Notes: a model not told the origin generated them from the sequence alone. Shown: positions 1 to 11,724, numbered from the stretch's first letter. The stretch is 64,000 bases of DNA from Agelaius tricolor (GCA_023055355.1 JALJCS010000001.1:71651381-71715380), one strand, 5' to 3'. Made by a program: numbers and translations.

Positions 1-249
1 TTCAGAAAAGTCAGATGTGGTCAGTATTCCATGACAGGTTCTGACTTTGTATTCCATTCCTAAGTGTTTTAGGGGTATGATATTTTAATAAATTAAAATT
101 TAATACAGACTTACTTTAATTTTACTTGTCACAGTCACAGTCTAGGAAGTCTACAGCTAATATATTTTGTGACAGAATGATAAAGCTGAAGCTGATCTTA
201 CTGGAAAAGTTTAACAAATAAGTTATGTATCATGTATACATTTTCATAT

Positions 250-289
250 AATGTGTATGTTGAAAAGAATGTATACACACATACACATT
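250..289. repeat. Inverted repeat, 11-bp arms
   Basis: aatgtgtatgt (250..260) and acatacacatt (279..289) are perfect reverse complements with an 18-base loop; a T run follows. No mobile element is recognised. Confidence 0.8.
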
Positions 290-367
290 CTTTTTTTTTA
301 ACCATTAGAGAATTTCAACTTGAGGGAAAAGAGAAAAGTCAACATTCAAAAAACCCATTCAAAATGG

Positions 368-415
368 TTTGGCTTTCAAATAACAATTAAATTTGGCTTT
401 CAAATAATAATTAAA
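368..415. repeat. 24-bp tandem duplication
   Basis: tttggctttcaaataacaa... is followed directly by a second 24-bp copy with one change (c to t). Local slip in AT-rich intron. Confidence 0.9.
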
Positions 416-1221
416 ACAATTTAAAAATTTTAAACAATTAAAACCAGAAATTTGAATTTTGATTAGAAGTGAAAAGTTCTCTTCACTTTGGATCTAGCCC
501 TGAGAAAATTCTGGCCAATGTAAGGAGACACACTATGAGCAGAAAAAGGAGTAGATTGCAGAGGTTTCTGCCTCTGTTTGTGGGCCTTCACTCACTGTAG
601 TAGAAGAATTGCATGAAACAAAGCAGACACAAAGCAAATTTTCTCAGATCAGACCCAGAAATATGACAACAGGAGATTTGCAAATAGCCAAGTGTGTGCA
701 ATGAAAGGTCTGTTGAGTTTGTCTTTAGATTTAAATTGTTTGGATTCATACAGCTGCTTATGTTGCCCAAAGCAGACTCCTGACAGTCATTCTAGGCAGG
801 GAAAATAACAGCATAAACTGTCAGGTTCTGTGAATGTTACCTGCTCTACTGCAGATCAGTATCCCCAGTGAAAGATAAACATGCATTGGTACAGAAGTCT
901 TGCAGCTAGCAAAAAGCCTGTGTGGAAATGCTGCTCTCTTAAGAGCCAGCATCTCAGCTCAGGAGGGACCTTGAATTCCCTGGTAAGTTTAGGGTGAGTT
1001 GTTTAAATTCTCAAGGCACAGCTGCCTTGCACACTGTCATTTTTGGGCCATCAAGCAGAAAGGATTGTCTCCTTCAGCGGAATAAATCTGCAGAATCAAG
1101 TGACTTGAATGCAATGTTTATATGACTGTAGCAAGTGTTTAAGTCTCCTGCAGGTTGTGGACCAGGTTGGTCACCACTTCAAGGGCCCGTGTCCTGGCAT
1201 GGCTTAATTTAATGGTACAGA

Positions 1222-1690
1222 AACCACAGACCCATTTAGGTTGGAAGTGACCTTTAAAGATCATCGAGTGCAACCATTAACCCAGCACTGCCAAGCCCTG
1301 CACTAAACCATGGCCCTCAGTGACACCTCTGCACATCTTCTAAATGCCTTCAGCGACCGTGATTCCACTACTTCCCTGGGCAGTCTGTTCCAATGCTTGA
1401 CAACAGTTTCAGTGAAGAAAATTTTCCCAATATTCAACCTAAACCTCCCCTGGAGCAATTCTAGGCCATTTCCCCTGGTTCTATTGCTTATCACCTGAGA
1501 GAAGAGACAAACCCCCCACCTGGCTGTCCCCTCCTGTCAGGGAGCTGTGCAGAGCCAGAAGGTTCCCCCTGAGCCTCCTTTTCTCCAGGCTGAGCCCCTT
1601 TCCCAGTTCCTTCAGCTCCTCCTCCTCAGACCTGTGCTCCAGAGCCTTCCCCAGCTCCGTTCCCTTCCCTGGATGAACTCCAGCACTGGA
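1222..1690 (-). mobile_element. CR1 LINE 3' fragment
   Basis: The plus strand reads as the reverse of a CR1 3' end: ttaggttggaagtgacctttaaagatcatc, then gcagtctgttccaatgc, cagtgaagaaaattttccc and ctccaggctgagcccctttcccag. The element runs on the minus strand, 5'-truncated near 1690. The open frames seen here (for example 1310..1498 plus) are repeat sequence, not genes. Confidence 0.9.
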
Positions 1691-3025
1691 ATGGGTGAAG
1701 CAATGTTCTACCGGCTCTATCAGCAATTAACAACAATATGGACTTTTCTCTCCTTATTCCAAAATCTCATTTATCTGCCCTCCTGCAAGTTTGTGTTCAC
1801 AGTTGCATTTTTCCCATGTTTTTATTGTTATCAATTTATAAGTGTTAACATATCACACTCTCAGTGATGAGTACCTGGGTGCATTTAACCTTGGGGTAAC
1901 TACACAATAAATAATAGAGAGGGGCTTTATTGTCAAACATATGTGTGAAGAGCTATGCAAGAGTATGCACTAATGTGTGTACTCAAACTTGTGATAATGT
2001 TTAAAATTAAAACACTCTAATTAAACTCTAGGGGTTTTTTGCAAGTAGAAGAAATATTATCTTAAGGGAAAAAAGTATTGATATTTGTAGCTTTTTTGAG
2101 TATCAAAATTGGCAATGATTTTCTTATGATTCTTATTATACAGAAGTTAAATTTCCATTTATTCCTCTTTTACAAGTATCTTCATTTCTATCACACAAAC
2201 ACAGGTATTGGGGAATACAGAACAGTAATTCCCTTGCTGACCCAAAAGGAAATCTTTGCCTGACTGGTTTGCCCATGTCATTAGTCTGATACCAAGTTTT
2301 CCAGTCAGCCTCTGTTGCTCTCCCCAGATAAGCAGCTCTATTCCCTTCTCCCAACAAGGATACAAATCCATTTTTCCTGAATGTCTTCTGACAGTTCTCA
2401 AGATTCAGACAACATAGTCACTCTATAAAATTCTGTTCCTTCAGCCTCATTCCTAATGCCACAACAACACTGACAGTGGAGTTGAGTTCACTGAGCAGTT
2501 CTAGGAAGGTTCAGAGGGTCTTTGGCTCTGGGTCAAAACTGCCGAGTTTTTCTGGTACTAACATGACATGAATGAAGTACAGCAATTTTTTATTTGCTGG
2601 ACAGGCAATGGCCTATGACTCCTTTAAAGGAAAGGAGACAAGAAATTTTTAGTCCATTATTTGTGAGGGTAGGAGAACAAGAAAGGGAAGCCACAGAGAA
2701 GACAAAAATAAATAATGCATTTTTCTGCCTCAATTTAAGAGCAAAATATTAATTATGAGCAGATAAGTTGGACGAGAATAGGGACAGAAACAAAAAGAGT
2801 GAAATGAGAGATTAAAGACAACTTGGTTGAGTTAAATTCAATCAACCTGGAGAAATGAATCAATTAAAAGTTAAGCCAAAGCAATCTCTGAACAATTAGA
2901 AATTATTTCAGGGGATAAATGTAGATGGGATGGTCCAAGAAGAATGGAAAGAAGAAGCAAAGTATCCATCTTCAAAAAGGAGGACTGGAGCACTGTTTTG
3001 AAATGGGGCATGATTTTTTTTTACT

Positions 3026-3092
3026 GAATCATAGAAAGATTTGTTTTGGAAAGGACCTTTAAAATCACCTAGCTCTAGACCTCTGTTGTGGA
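3026..3092 (-). mobile_element. Short CR1 3' tail
   Basis: gaatcatagaaag...ttttggaaaggacctttaaaatcacctagctct is the antisense of a CR1 terminus; only about 70 bp remain. Confidence 0.7.
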
Positions 3093-4330
3093 TGACATTT
3101 AAAAAAAGTGGTGCAAAATAGGCTGAATGTCCTGGAGAATAAAACCAGCAAACAATACCCTGTTATTCGTACATGAAAATCAAAGAGAAACTGATTGAGT
3201 TGGATTTTTTTCCCCTCATAGACTGGAATGCCAGTAAGGACTCAACAATATTCAACATAAAAAAAAGTATAATATGGACAACAATCAAATCTTTCTCAAT
3301 TCTACTTGAGAAGGAGAAGAAGTCACTGGTTTCATTTGGAAAAAAAATCCCCCAAAACCATTAAATTAGATATCAGAAAAAACAAAGCTTTCTTGTTTCC
3401 TTTAAGCTTCATTAAACTCTGGAACACACAATCTAGGAGGTGATAAAGTCTTCTTCACTGCAAGTCTAAAGGTCAGATTAATAAATGTTAATGTAGGTGC
3501 TGGGTACATCCTGTCTGTGCTGGGAGGCAGATTCTGTTCACATTCCTGAGGTCTCTTTCTTTAGTACCATCATACCTATCTCTGCTTAGAATGCTTAGGA
3601 TTTTTTAAGCATGAAAAACAATCTGTCTTCAGTGTGTCCTTAACCAAATAATGCCCATTCAGCATTTAGCTGTTGCTTCTGCCACAATCAGTCAGCTTCT
3701 TTGGACAGGAGTTTGATCTGCATTTATCACTCCTCATGACAGCCACTGGTGCCCCAGTCTGAGGCCATGAGGCTCTGCTGGAAGGAGAGCTGCTGGCTGC
3801 TGCCAGCTTTTGTAAACTTTCTAGGAAGGGAGATCAGGATGACTCTGCACTTTTTTTTGAATCAAGGCATAAAGAAGATTATTTGCTGCTATAGGTGACA
3901 GCAGTCAATGTGGTGATAACCTTGGCCTGTACATTATATTTCAAACAAACAAAAAAGTCTTAGAAGTCCCATAGCACAGATTACTCAGCATTTCTGCATT
4001 GAGAAATCCAAGTATTATACTCAGTTTTCATTAACAGCCACACATGTAACTTGTAATGTATACAAATGATGAGGAGGCAGCTTTCTTTTAAATCATAGTA
4101 GTGGGCAGGAAATATATTTTTACATTATAATTTTTTGCTGTGATCCAATGGAAATAAACTTTACATTATTTTACCTAGGGGGAAAACACCTTTTTTTTTC
4201 TTTCTTTTCCACTGGGGATAGGCAATTAATGTCCTAGAAAAACTTGTCTAGTTTTATCTAATCAATGCCCCATAATAGCAGGGACCATGATCATTAGATC
4301 TTTAGGAGCATATTGAAGTGCAGAAGAATT

Positions 4331-4434
4331 GAATCTTTAAATGGCTTGGGTTGAAAAGGACATTAAAGACCATTTAATTCCAACTCTATGCCATGGACAG
4401 GGACACCTCCTACTAGACCAGGCTGTTGGCTCTT
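4331..4434 (-). mobile_element. CR1 3' tail
   Basis: gaatctttaaatggcttgggttgaaaaggacattaaagacc followed by tgccatggacagggacacctcctactagaccaggctgttg is the antisense CR1 tail, somewhat diverged. Confidence 0.85.
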
Positions 4435-6299
4435 TGGACTCTTATCCAGGTTTATTGATTAGAAAATACACCCCATTTTAGAGAGTTTAGGTTCACATCA
4501 TCACTTTTTTTATGGAGGAACAACTTTGCATCTCAACACACTGCAGTGTAGGATGCATTTGTTGTTCTGCTAAATCACTAATAGTGTATCATTAATATTG
4601 GTATCCCCACTTACATTTAAAAACTGAAGCACAGAGATTAAAAAAATTAATCACAGTCACCAAGGACTCTCTGGTTCTCAGGGAGGGAAGAAGCAATAGA
4701 AAAAAAATTATTAAACCACTTCTTTATGAAGAGTCAGTAAATCCTTAGGGATTTTGATGTAGAAGGCAGAGAAAATTTGAAGCTTGGTCATACTTTAGGT
4801 AGCAGTAGGAAATGTGTATCTTAATCTAGATCCCATTCCATAAAGGTAAATCTCAGAACAATGCATCCATCTAAGAAGTAGACCCTAACCACAACACTGA
4901 GTAAATTCCCAGCTTGATTAAAGAGAAGGAAAAGATAGAGAATATGTTTTCAAACTAATCTAAAATATAGGTAGGAAAAAATGGTTTTAATCTTACATCT
5001 CTCTAGGTACTTGTAAAGTGATGGTAATTGAGTTATTCACACACTTGGATTGTTGACAATTTCTTCTTTACTTAGTTTTGCCTTGGCTGTTGTGGTGCTT
5101 TAGTGGTAACTGGGAGGGTCTGATGAGGCAGCTGAGGAATTAACCACTCTCATGGTGATTACTGGTTTACCCTTTCTCCAGAATCTCCCACTAGAGGCGA
5201 AGTCAGACCTCATCCTGCCAGTAAACCTGAACCTGGAATGGTTCAGACTTTGTGGATAGAGGGTCTAACTGTGGCAGTGATGCACTGATGAGTAGCATTG
5301 TCCAAAGGGAGGAGTCTCCTTGAACGATAGGAATTTTCAGTATTTACATCTTCTGAATATCACAGAGCTTACAGCAACTGCAGCAAAAAATGAAGTCCAG
5401 TCAAGATCTCCTGCTGAAGCTCCTGCAGAAATTTTGTTTTCACTAAACCTATACTTCTTTATTTCATTTGGTATGTGGCATTTCATGATATTTAAAAACA
5501 TTAAACAGAGAAATTAAATGCTTTCTAGGTCCATTCTCCTGTGAGGTCACTACATGCACGATTTCTTCTCTAACCAGATTGTGTAGAAATGCTGACAGAG
5601 GGGTTTTACACCCTGCTGTGCCTTTCTGTCTTGAAAAGTATTCTGGGTAGAATTCTTCTTTTAAGTAGCAGATGTCTATCATAATAAATTGTCTAATTTT
5701 AAAGCTGGTTTTATAGAAAGAATATTTAACCAAGTGCAATAAAACCTCAGCCAGCTGAGCCCTCATCTTTAGTGACAGGGACCTCAGGGAAATCTCCAGT
5801 GCTGCACAAGAGATTTCATTATTGCTAGATTTTAGCACTTCTGATAAACACAGAAAATACACTTAAATCCACCACAAATATCAGCAGCAAAGTCAGTTTT
5901 ATATAATAGATACTTTGATTTTCTTAAAAATATTTCTGCCAGACTATGGCCACTTTGCCATACACCTGAACTTGTCAATTCTTCCAGCTTCCAAAATTTG
6001 ATGTATCTCCATTACAGTATGAACCTCATTTAAAAAGTAGGAGTGCATCATGGGACACTCCTGTTAAATATACAGACTATTCCTTCATGTGTACTCTGAG
6101 TAATTGTATTTATTTCTGCTTGCATGAGCACTTCTGAAAGCCTTTTAAATAATTCTGAGACTTTCCAATGAGACCAAAACATAAAAGCTTTGGTCTCTTG
6201 ACAGGTATTTTGGGGAAGCCTGGCAGACAGCAGCCCCATGATTGTTTGAGGCTGAGGAGCAGTGAGGAGAGAGGCAAACATTTGATTCTGTCTGCAGTT

Positions 6300-6697
6300 T
6301 GTCGCAGACATCTTTTCATTAAAAATCTTTTCTTAAGATTTTTTTCTTCCTGAGAATCTGAGAGGCTTCAGGAACAAAATGTAAACAATGGTTATCTGCT
6401 GCTGTGGAATGCAACAGGTCCGTCTGTGATTGGACTCATCTGCTTGTTTGTAATTAATGGCCAATCACAGCAGAGCTGACTCAGACAGAGAGTCTGAGGC
6501 AGCTGCCTTTGTTATCATTCTTTTATATTCTATTCTTAGCTTAGCTAGCCTTCTGAGATGAAACTTTTCCTTCTATTCTTTTTAGTATAGTTTTAATGTA
6601 ATATATATATCATAAAATAATAAATCAAGCCATCTGAACATGGAGTCAACATTCTCATCACTTCCCTCAACTGAAGACCCCTGTGAACAGCATCACA
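6300..6697 (+). repeat. 5' LTR of an endogenous retrovirus (tRNA-Trp-primed, avian ERVK-like)
   Basis: Begins TGTCGCAGACATC and ends CATCACA, giving canonical TG...CA ends, 398 bp. The same start recurs at 8259 on this strand and, inverted, the whole unit recurs at 25120..25522, so the ends are set by comparison. Inside are a TGATTGG and a GGCCAATC CCAAT-type box (about 6427-6465), an AP-1-like TGACTCA at 6477..6483, a TATA-like ttttatatt near 6517-6526 and the polyadenylation signal AATAAA at 6619..6624. Two bases after the end the primer-binding site starts. The family assignment (ERVK-like) is inferred from the primer type and the 6-bp target duplication at the solo copy. Confidence 0.85.
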
Positions 6698-6699
6698 GA

Positions 6700-6717
6700 T
6701 GGTGACCCCCAAGTGGA
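6700..6717 (+). other. Retroviral primer-binding site, tRNA-Trp type
   Basis: TGGTGACCCCCAAGTGGA starts two bases after the 5' LTR. Its first 16 bases differ at two positions from the complement of the 3' end of vertebrate tRNA-Trp, the primer used by avian alpharetroviruses. Seen: position and match. Inferred: primer identity. Confidence 0.7.
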
Positions 6718-6919
6718 GAAGATTCCTCACTTGATGAGACCCCCAGAGGAGCACTGCTACACTGGGTAAATCCTGAGTGTGTGGCATTGATGGTCACCTC
6801 ACAAGTGACCACAGAAGTGGATTCTAGCCAGGAGCTGAAGAACTGAAGATCCTGATTTGGACAGAGTTCACAGCCAAGGCTGACCACACAGAGAACCTTT
6901 TGAAAAGCCTCTAGAGAAG

Positions 6920-7096
6920 ATGTCCGGAAAGCTCAGCAGCATCAAGAAGCCGGCCAGAGAGTGGTGGACACTGTCACAAGGTACTGTTATCTTTTCCCTT
7001 CCTGACGATGCTGCCCTTCGCAGATTGTGGCTGCACATGTGGAGGAGGCACGGCCCGACAGCTGAGTGTGGGCACAGCCCCACTGCCTGCTTTTAA
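6920..7096 (+). CDS. Possible 58-codon remnant ORF at the gag position of the ERV
   Basis: An ATG at 6920 opens a 58-codon frame that ends TAA at 7094..7096. It lies about 200 bases after the PBS, where gag normally begins. The peptide starts MSGKLSSIKKPAREWW and includes a basic cluster LWLHMWRRHG. I do not recognise it as a specific Gag, and no matrix or capsid motif follows in frame. It may be a decayed gag start, a short leader ORF or chance. The context gatgtccgg is not a strong Kozak match. Confidence 0.3.
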   Translation: MSGKLSSIKKPAREWWTLSQGTVIFSLPDDAALRRLWLHMWRRHGPTAECGHSPTACF

Positions 7097-7735
7097 ACTC
7101 AGCGTTCTTGGTGGGTTGGGGGGTGTTTGGTCAGTGGATCCCCCTTGGGGGTTGCAATCCCTGCCATCCCTCGTGCGCCTCGGCGGCAAGGAGGAGATGG
7201 CTCACAGGGGTTCTGCCTCCATTCCCCGGCCCAGAGAGGGTTGGCGTGGTGCAGTGGGGCAGGAGGCAGGAACATCTTTTGCATTTGCATGGCAGAGGCA
7301 GAGGAAACAGCGGAAGGTGACCATTGCTCACTTGCTGTGGGGACGAACCATCCCCAGATCCGAGATGACAATTCTCGGGAAAGCTTCTCTTCCCCAGGCG
7401 CTGGTCTGTACTGGGAGTCAGGGGAGGAGGAAGCGTTTGGTCACGCGTGCTGCCATTGCACTGGCAGCAGGGTGCTGGTTCATGGCAACACAGGGCCTGC
7501 CTCATGGGCTGGGCTTGGGCTGTTTGGCTCGGATCCCTGGGCCAGGGCCACCACCCGGCTGCCTGGGGTTGGGCTTCGGGGCTTCGCTTTCCCCTTCAGG
7601 TCCTGGGCCACCGTTTTGTGGGCCAGGTCTGGGGTTCCTGATCCTTCCAAGAGGGACAGGGCCCCCCAGGGTCTCTCAGGCTGTCTGCTGCTGCTCTTTC
7701 CGAAAAAAAAAATAAAGAAAAAAAAATTAAATAAA
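7000..7735 (+). other. GC- and CpG-rich core of the ERV ending in an A-rich tail
   Basis: From about 7000 to 7690 the sequence is markedly richer in G, C and CpG (gcgcctcggcggc, cacgcgtgctgcc) than the flanking intron, then ends abruptly in a run of A with a few T and G (7700..7740). Two overlapping plus-strand frames stay open through it: 7008..7715 (235 codons) and 7127..7744 (205 codons). The first is rich in G, P and L near its end (repeated PGPGPP-like strings); neither shows a family I recognise. High GC by itself keeps frames open, so coding status is doubtful. It could be a captured cellular transcript (the A-rich end resembles a decayed poly-A tail) or a normal part of this ERV family. 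Confidence 0.45.
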
Positions 7736-8258
7736 AAGGGTTGAAAGAGCTGGCAGCAGCTTGAAAGCATTGAAGAGCAAAACTTAGCCTCAGCCCAAGT
7801 GGTCCAATATGGGGCTGTGGTCAAGATATTCCAGAAATGTTCTCAAAATTGTTTGATGACTGTCAATGGATTTTTGATAACTATTGATGGATTTTTCTTT
7901 AGCAATTTGTTGTTTCAGGATTCTGCAAGCCTGTTTCAGGACCAAAAGGGACTTTCAGAGATGTCAAAGAGGAACATCTTCGGTCCATGGACTTTTCCTG
8001 AAACTCAGCTGTTTGGACTTGAAATTTCTTTGCATTGTTTTTGCATTTTCTTATATTGTAAGATTGTTTTAGTGATATGATAGAATTATATGTTCAACAG
8101 GTGAAGAATTTCCCTGTTCATTCCACACCAGCACTTGATTGAGGATTTGATTGGCAACAGATAACCTGTCAAGTGTTTGTTCTTTCCTCTGCATGGGTAC
8201 AGCAGATGAAATTACAAACAGTTTTCTTTTTAATTTAACTAAATAAGAAAAGGTGACA

Positions 8259-8322
8259 TGTCGCAGACATCTTTTCATTAAAAATCTTTCCTTAAGATTT
8301 TTTCTTCCTGAGAAGCTGAAGG
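8259..8322 (+). repeat. Truncated 3' LTR of the ERV
   Basis: Starts TGTCGCAGACATCTTTTCATTAAAA and follows the 5' LTR closely for about 60 bases (differences: ttttctt versus tttcctt, and one fewer T in the next T run), then departs into unrelated sequence after gagaagctga. The near identity of the first 60 bases supports one insertion event followed by a deletion. Confidence 0.8.
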
Positions 8323-9653
8323 CTGTTGGCTGTATAATTGCATTTCAGAAACGATCAGCATCAGCCTAACACTGCTCCCATGAAATTCTGCCAACTTCTC
8401 AACCACAGCCCAGCTGTAGACACCTGTACAGGAAGGAAAAGGTGTAAGGATGTAGCAGTCACAGCTGTAGTTCCTCCCTTGCCTTCCAACCTCCTAAGAA
8501 ACACCAAGATATAAATTAGATTAACACCATTCTGTTGGAAACACAGATTACAAGTGGTGGTTCATGTTCTTTTAGTCTCCTTTCTGATACGTTCCCTCTT
8601 CAGGTAATTCATTCCACAGACCTTGACAGCCCCCTCATTCTACCCTTTCCAATCCAACTTAAAATAAATGTCCTGGACTACACACAGAAGCTCAAACATA
8701 AGTAAGCAACTATGGGAACTGAGCTAAATCACATGGAGATCATTTACTTACACATCACATCCCTCTGGCACATCCTTGATCTTTCATCAGTTTCTGTCTC
8801 TCATTTTGGAGGCAAACACTGTTATTCTTGTTTACACAGAGACCACCATAGAGGGACCTTGATCTTGATTTAAATTAAGAATAATTAATGCTAACAAGAA
8901 TTTGGCATCTCTGATTTTGAATCTTATCCAGTTTTGGATCTTTCTTATTCAAAAGACATTTCCAGAGCTTCTCCATAAGCATCCCTGGGTAGAAGCCCAG
9001 GATGAGCCCTGGAGATAAGCCAAAGAGCTGCTAGTCCAGACACAAACATGTTTCTAAGTAAACTATAATGACACTTCTTTGTATTCAAGGTTGCTACAGT
9101 TCATTTTAAGGTAGAATTTTACAATTTTTCATGCCTGGACTCTTCTTCTTTTTTGAGGAACAGAAATATTAAATAGCACCCCCCTGCACTGAAATAGAGC
9201 TGAACATGGGGAATGTTTCAATGGATGTGATTAATAGTTGGTCTGCACACCTCATTAAGGGAGATTTACGTTTGAGCTAATGTATATGGCTTGCAAATTG
9301 TACATAAAGTTGGAATCCTGCTTAGTTTTCTGCTGTGCTTAGCAATGAATTAAAATGCTTTTGCTGTTTCTCATTTAAGCCTTTTAATGAACACTGTAAG
9401 CAAGAACTGCACATATGGAAACTGCTATTTATTGATGAGCGTTTAAGTGACATGTAGAAGACAAGGTAATGAATTTAGATCAATCTTAAATGAATTTATT
9501 GTACACTTATTTAGGCTAAAAGCATAGGATGAATTTGTGGCACTGATCAGAATATTTTATCACCTGGATTTCATAATCCAGTAACATCCAAAAGAATAAA
9601 GTATCAGTGAGACTCAAGAAAGGAAAATGTTTCAATCAAGCATAGATTCTGGA

Positions 9654-9681
9654 ATCCAGAATCCAGAATCCAGAATCCAGA
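9654..9681. repeat. 7-bp tandem repeat (atccaga)x4
   Basis: Four perfect copies of atccaga, immediately preceded by the inverse ttctgga, so the left edge can form a small hairpin. Confidence 0.9.
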
Positions 9682-10935
9682 AAATAATCTGTACTTGAAT
9701 TATTATAGAAACAATGTTTGGCCATTTTCTGCTTTCTGGCAAAGATGGAGGAATAATAGCTTCTTCAAAGAAAGATGGTAAAATAACTGGAGAAGTAAAT
9801 AGATGCGAAAAAAGATATGTCCAAAAAATAACCTGTGCCTTTGTAAGTTTGAGCAAATGAAGAGAGTGAAGCACTGCTTGAAAGAGTGGGACAAATTCCT
9901 GGAGTTTTATCCATGAGGCAAGTGTATAATGTTATTAGTCGTGGGACCCAGTTGTGAAGGGAGGAAACTTTTACCTTTCAGAGACAAGATCCATTTGTCT
10001 GCACAATCTGAAGTCTCTGAATTGCAAGATTCCTGACATAACAAACAATGAGCAGAAAAAGTTCATTCTTCAACTCTCTCCAGTGAAATTATTCATTGTA
10101 ACAACCAACATCCCCTTCCTGAAACAGATGGAAAATCACCTGGGAAAAGCTTTCTGGAGATTTATCTCCCTTTGAAAGGGATATAGTCACTCTGATCATG
10201 AATATTTTCCATACATCCTCAAAATCTAATGGGGCACCATCTTTTCACTGAGTGTGGAGCTGGTGCTGAGGTTAACTTGGTTTGAAACTCAGTAAAGAGA
10301 GTGAGTGCTGCATCTTGGCTGAAGTAGCTCATTTTCAGTTGCTACCCCAGGGACAAGTTCCAGCTGAGTAAAGCAGGGCTAGCCTCTACCTTGATAGTTA
10401 CCAGGTCAAATCCTGTCAAATTCCTACACTAATGATTCCTACTTGGAAATTACTCCAGCTGGTGACATTGTGGCACAGAGCACGTCTCTGTTCCTCCCCT
10501 GGACACTGAGATTTCCACCTAGACTGCTTATCTTGATGTAACAGCACACCTTTACTGCAATGAAGAGAGCTTCAGACAAAGGGAATGAACCTGTCTGCTG
10601 ACAGGGTGATATTTTTAACAGTGTTGTTAGTGCAGGATTTGCTGACATTTGTTTACTTCAGAAAAGGGATGGGAAGGCAGAGGGGGAGGTGACATGGGCC
10701 TTTTGCTTCTGTTTGCTGGGAGTGAAGGAAATACAGGGACTGACTCGGCAACTTGAAAAATAGGTATTAAATGTCTCTTTCCCTTCCCAAAAAGCCCCAT
10801 TCCTGCACTGCACAGGAGCATGGGAAAAGGTTGCTCCAGTGCCCTTGCCAAGCCTGGGACAGCATTGGGATCACTGCAGCACCAGGGCTCTGGCTTAGGG
10901 TCTCCCACCAGTGGGACTGCTCAGGCTGGGAAGCA

Positions 10936-10991
10936 TCCTCACATCCTCACATCCTCACATCCCCACATCCTCACATCATCACATCCTCACA
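10936..10991. repeat. 8-bp minisatellite (tcctcaca)x7
   Basis: Seven contiguous copies; copies 4 and 6 each carry one substitution (tccccaca, tcatcaca). Likely length-polymorphic. Confidence 0.95.
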
Positions 10992-11724
10992 TCTGGCTGC
11001 TCCAGATCACAGGCAGCTGCCAAGCAGCTGATGCAGCACCGTGGCTGCTGCCCTGCTCTGTGAAACACAAACTGAGCTGCTCACACAGCAATGCTCTGGG
11101 GGAGCAGCAGCCCTCTCCCACATTCCCAGTGTGTCCCTATAAATTCAGCCAGGTTGCCAATACAGGATGTGTAAGTTACATATATACTATTTATCAGACA
11201 GCAGTGACAGGCAATGCTGTAGATGCAGGAATTCATTCAGACAAGCTACCAAATGGTTATAAAGGTGCTCAGCATTCCTCTTCACAGCCAAAACCCTTTC
11301 CTTGGACCTAAGGATTTCCTCTCATTAGACAAGAGGTTAAAAGCAAAATGAACCAAAGAGAGAAGAAATGACTTATCTGATGACTGGAATAAAATAATTC
11401 TCCTTAAATTTCTTTATGCAGTTTTATTGAAAAATGAAAACTGCAGCACACATTGATGCTCTGCCTGCTGCTCCACAGCTTGCAGCTACTCTTGTATCAA
11501 ATTGGTTCAAACCCCTGTAACACTAATATGGACCATTCAGCAAGTTAAAAGAACTTGCACACATTCATGGAGGAAAATTGCCCAGAAAGGGTCATTAAAG
11601 TCAGAGATAACTTATTTGGACACACAAGTCAATGAGCCAAGAAGCAGCAGGAGCCTTGGGGAGTGTTTTGGGAGAGTGACTTGACGCTTGATCTGTTGAA
11701 ATCCCCATTTTTAAAGCACTTCCC

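Larger units (their letters stand above)
1..1221. other. Intron, no gene
   Basis: AT-rich unique sequence. Apart from the inverted repeat at 250 and the 24-bp duplication at 368, I see nothing here. Confidence 0.6.
1691..6299. other. Intron with two CR1 tails, otherwise unique
   Basis: Short CR1 tails lie at 3026 and 4331. The longest frame is 132 codons on the minus strand (5464..5862), with no recognised domain, no splice signals that suggest an exon and no codon pattern I can defend as coding. Nothing else seen. Confidence 0.55.
6300..8322 (+). mobile_element. Short non-autonomous endogenous retrovirus with truncated 3' LTR
   Basis: The order is full 5' LTR (6300..6697), PBS (6700), about 1.55 kb of internal sequence, a weak purine run (8241..8256, aaataagaaaaggtga) and the first 64 bases of a second LTR at 8259..8322. 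No frame of the interior shows protease, reverse transcriptase, RNase H, integrase or envelope motifs, so the element could move only with helper proteins. The 3' LTR stops after the shared gagaagctga; the rest is absent, so a deletion removed it together with any right-hand target duplication. The interior is in three parts: AT-average leader (6718-7000), GC-rich core (about 7000-7690) and an A-rich/T-rich tail (7690-8258). Confidence 0.75.

Noticed and set aside
5464..5862. 132-codon minus-strand ORF as an extra PTCHD4 exon
   Set aside because: Its sequence does not match the C-terminal PTCHD4 region, and the frame has no matching acceptor phase that I can identify.
7008..7744. Two long plus-strand frames (235 and 205 codons) as host genes
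   Set aside because: They overlap each other, sit inside an ERV, show no domain, and are explained by high GC. Kept only as a compositional feature.
10936..10991. CRISPR-like array
   Set aside because: Contiguous 8-bp tandem repeat without spacers, in a vertebrate genome.
10820..11311. 163-codon ORF with SHPHILT repeats
   Set aside because: The repeat is the translated 8-bp minisatellite; no domain elsewhere in the frame.
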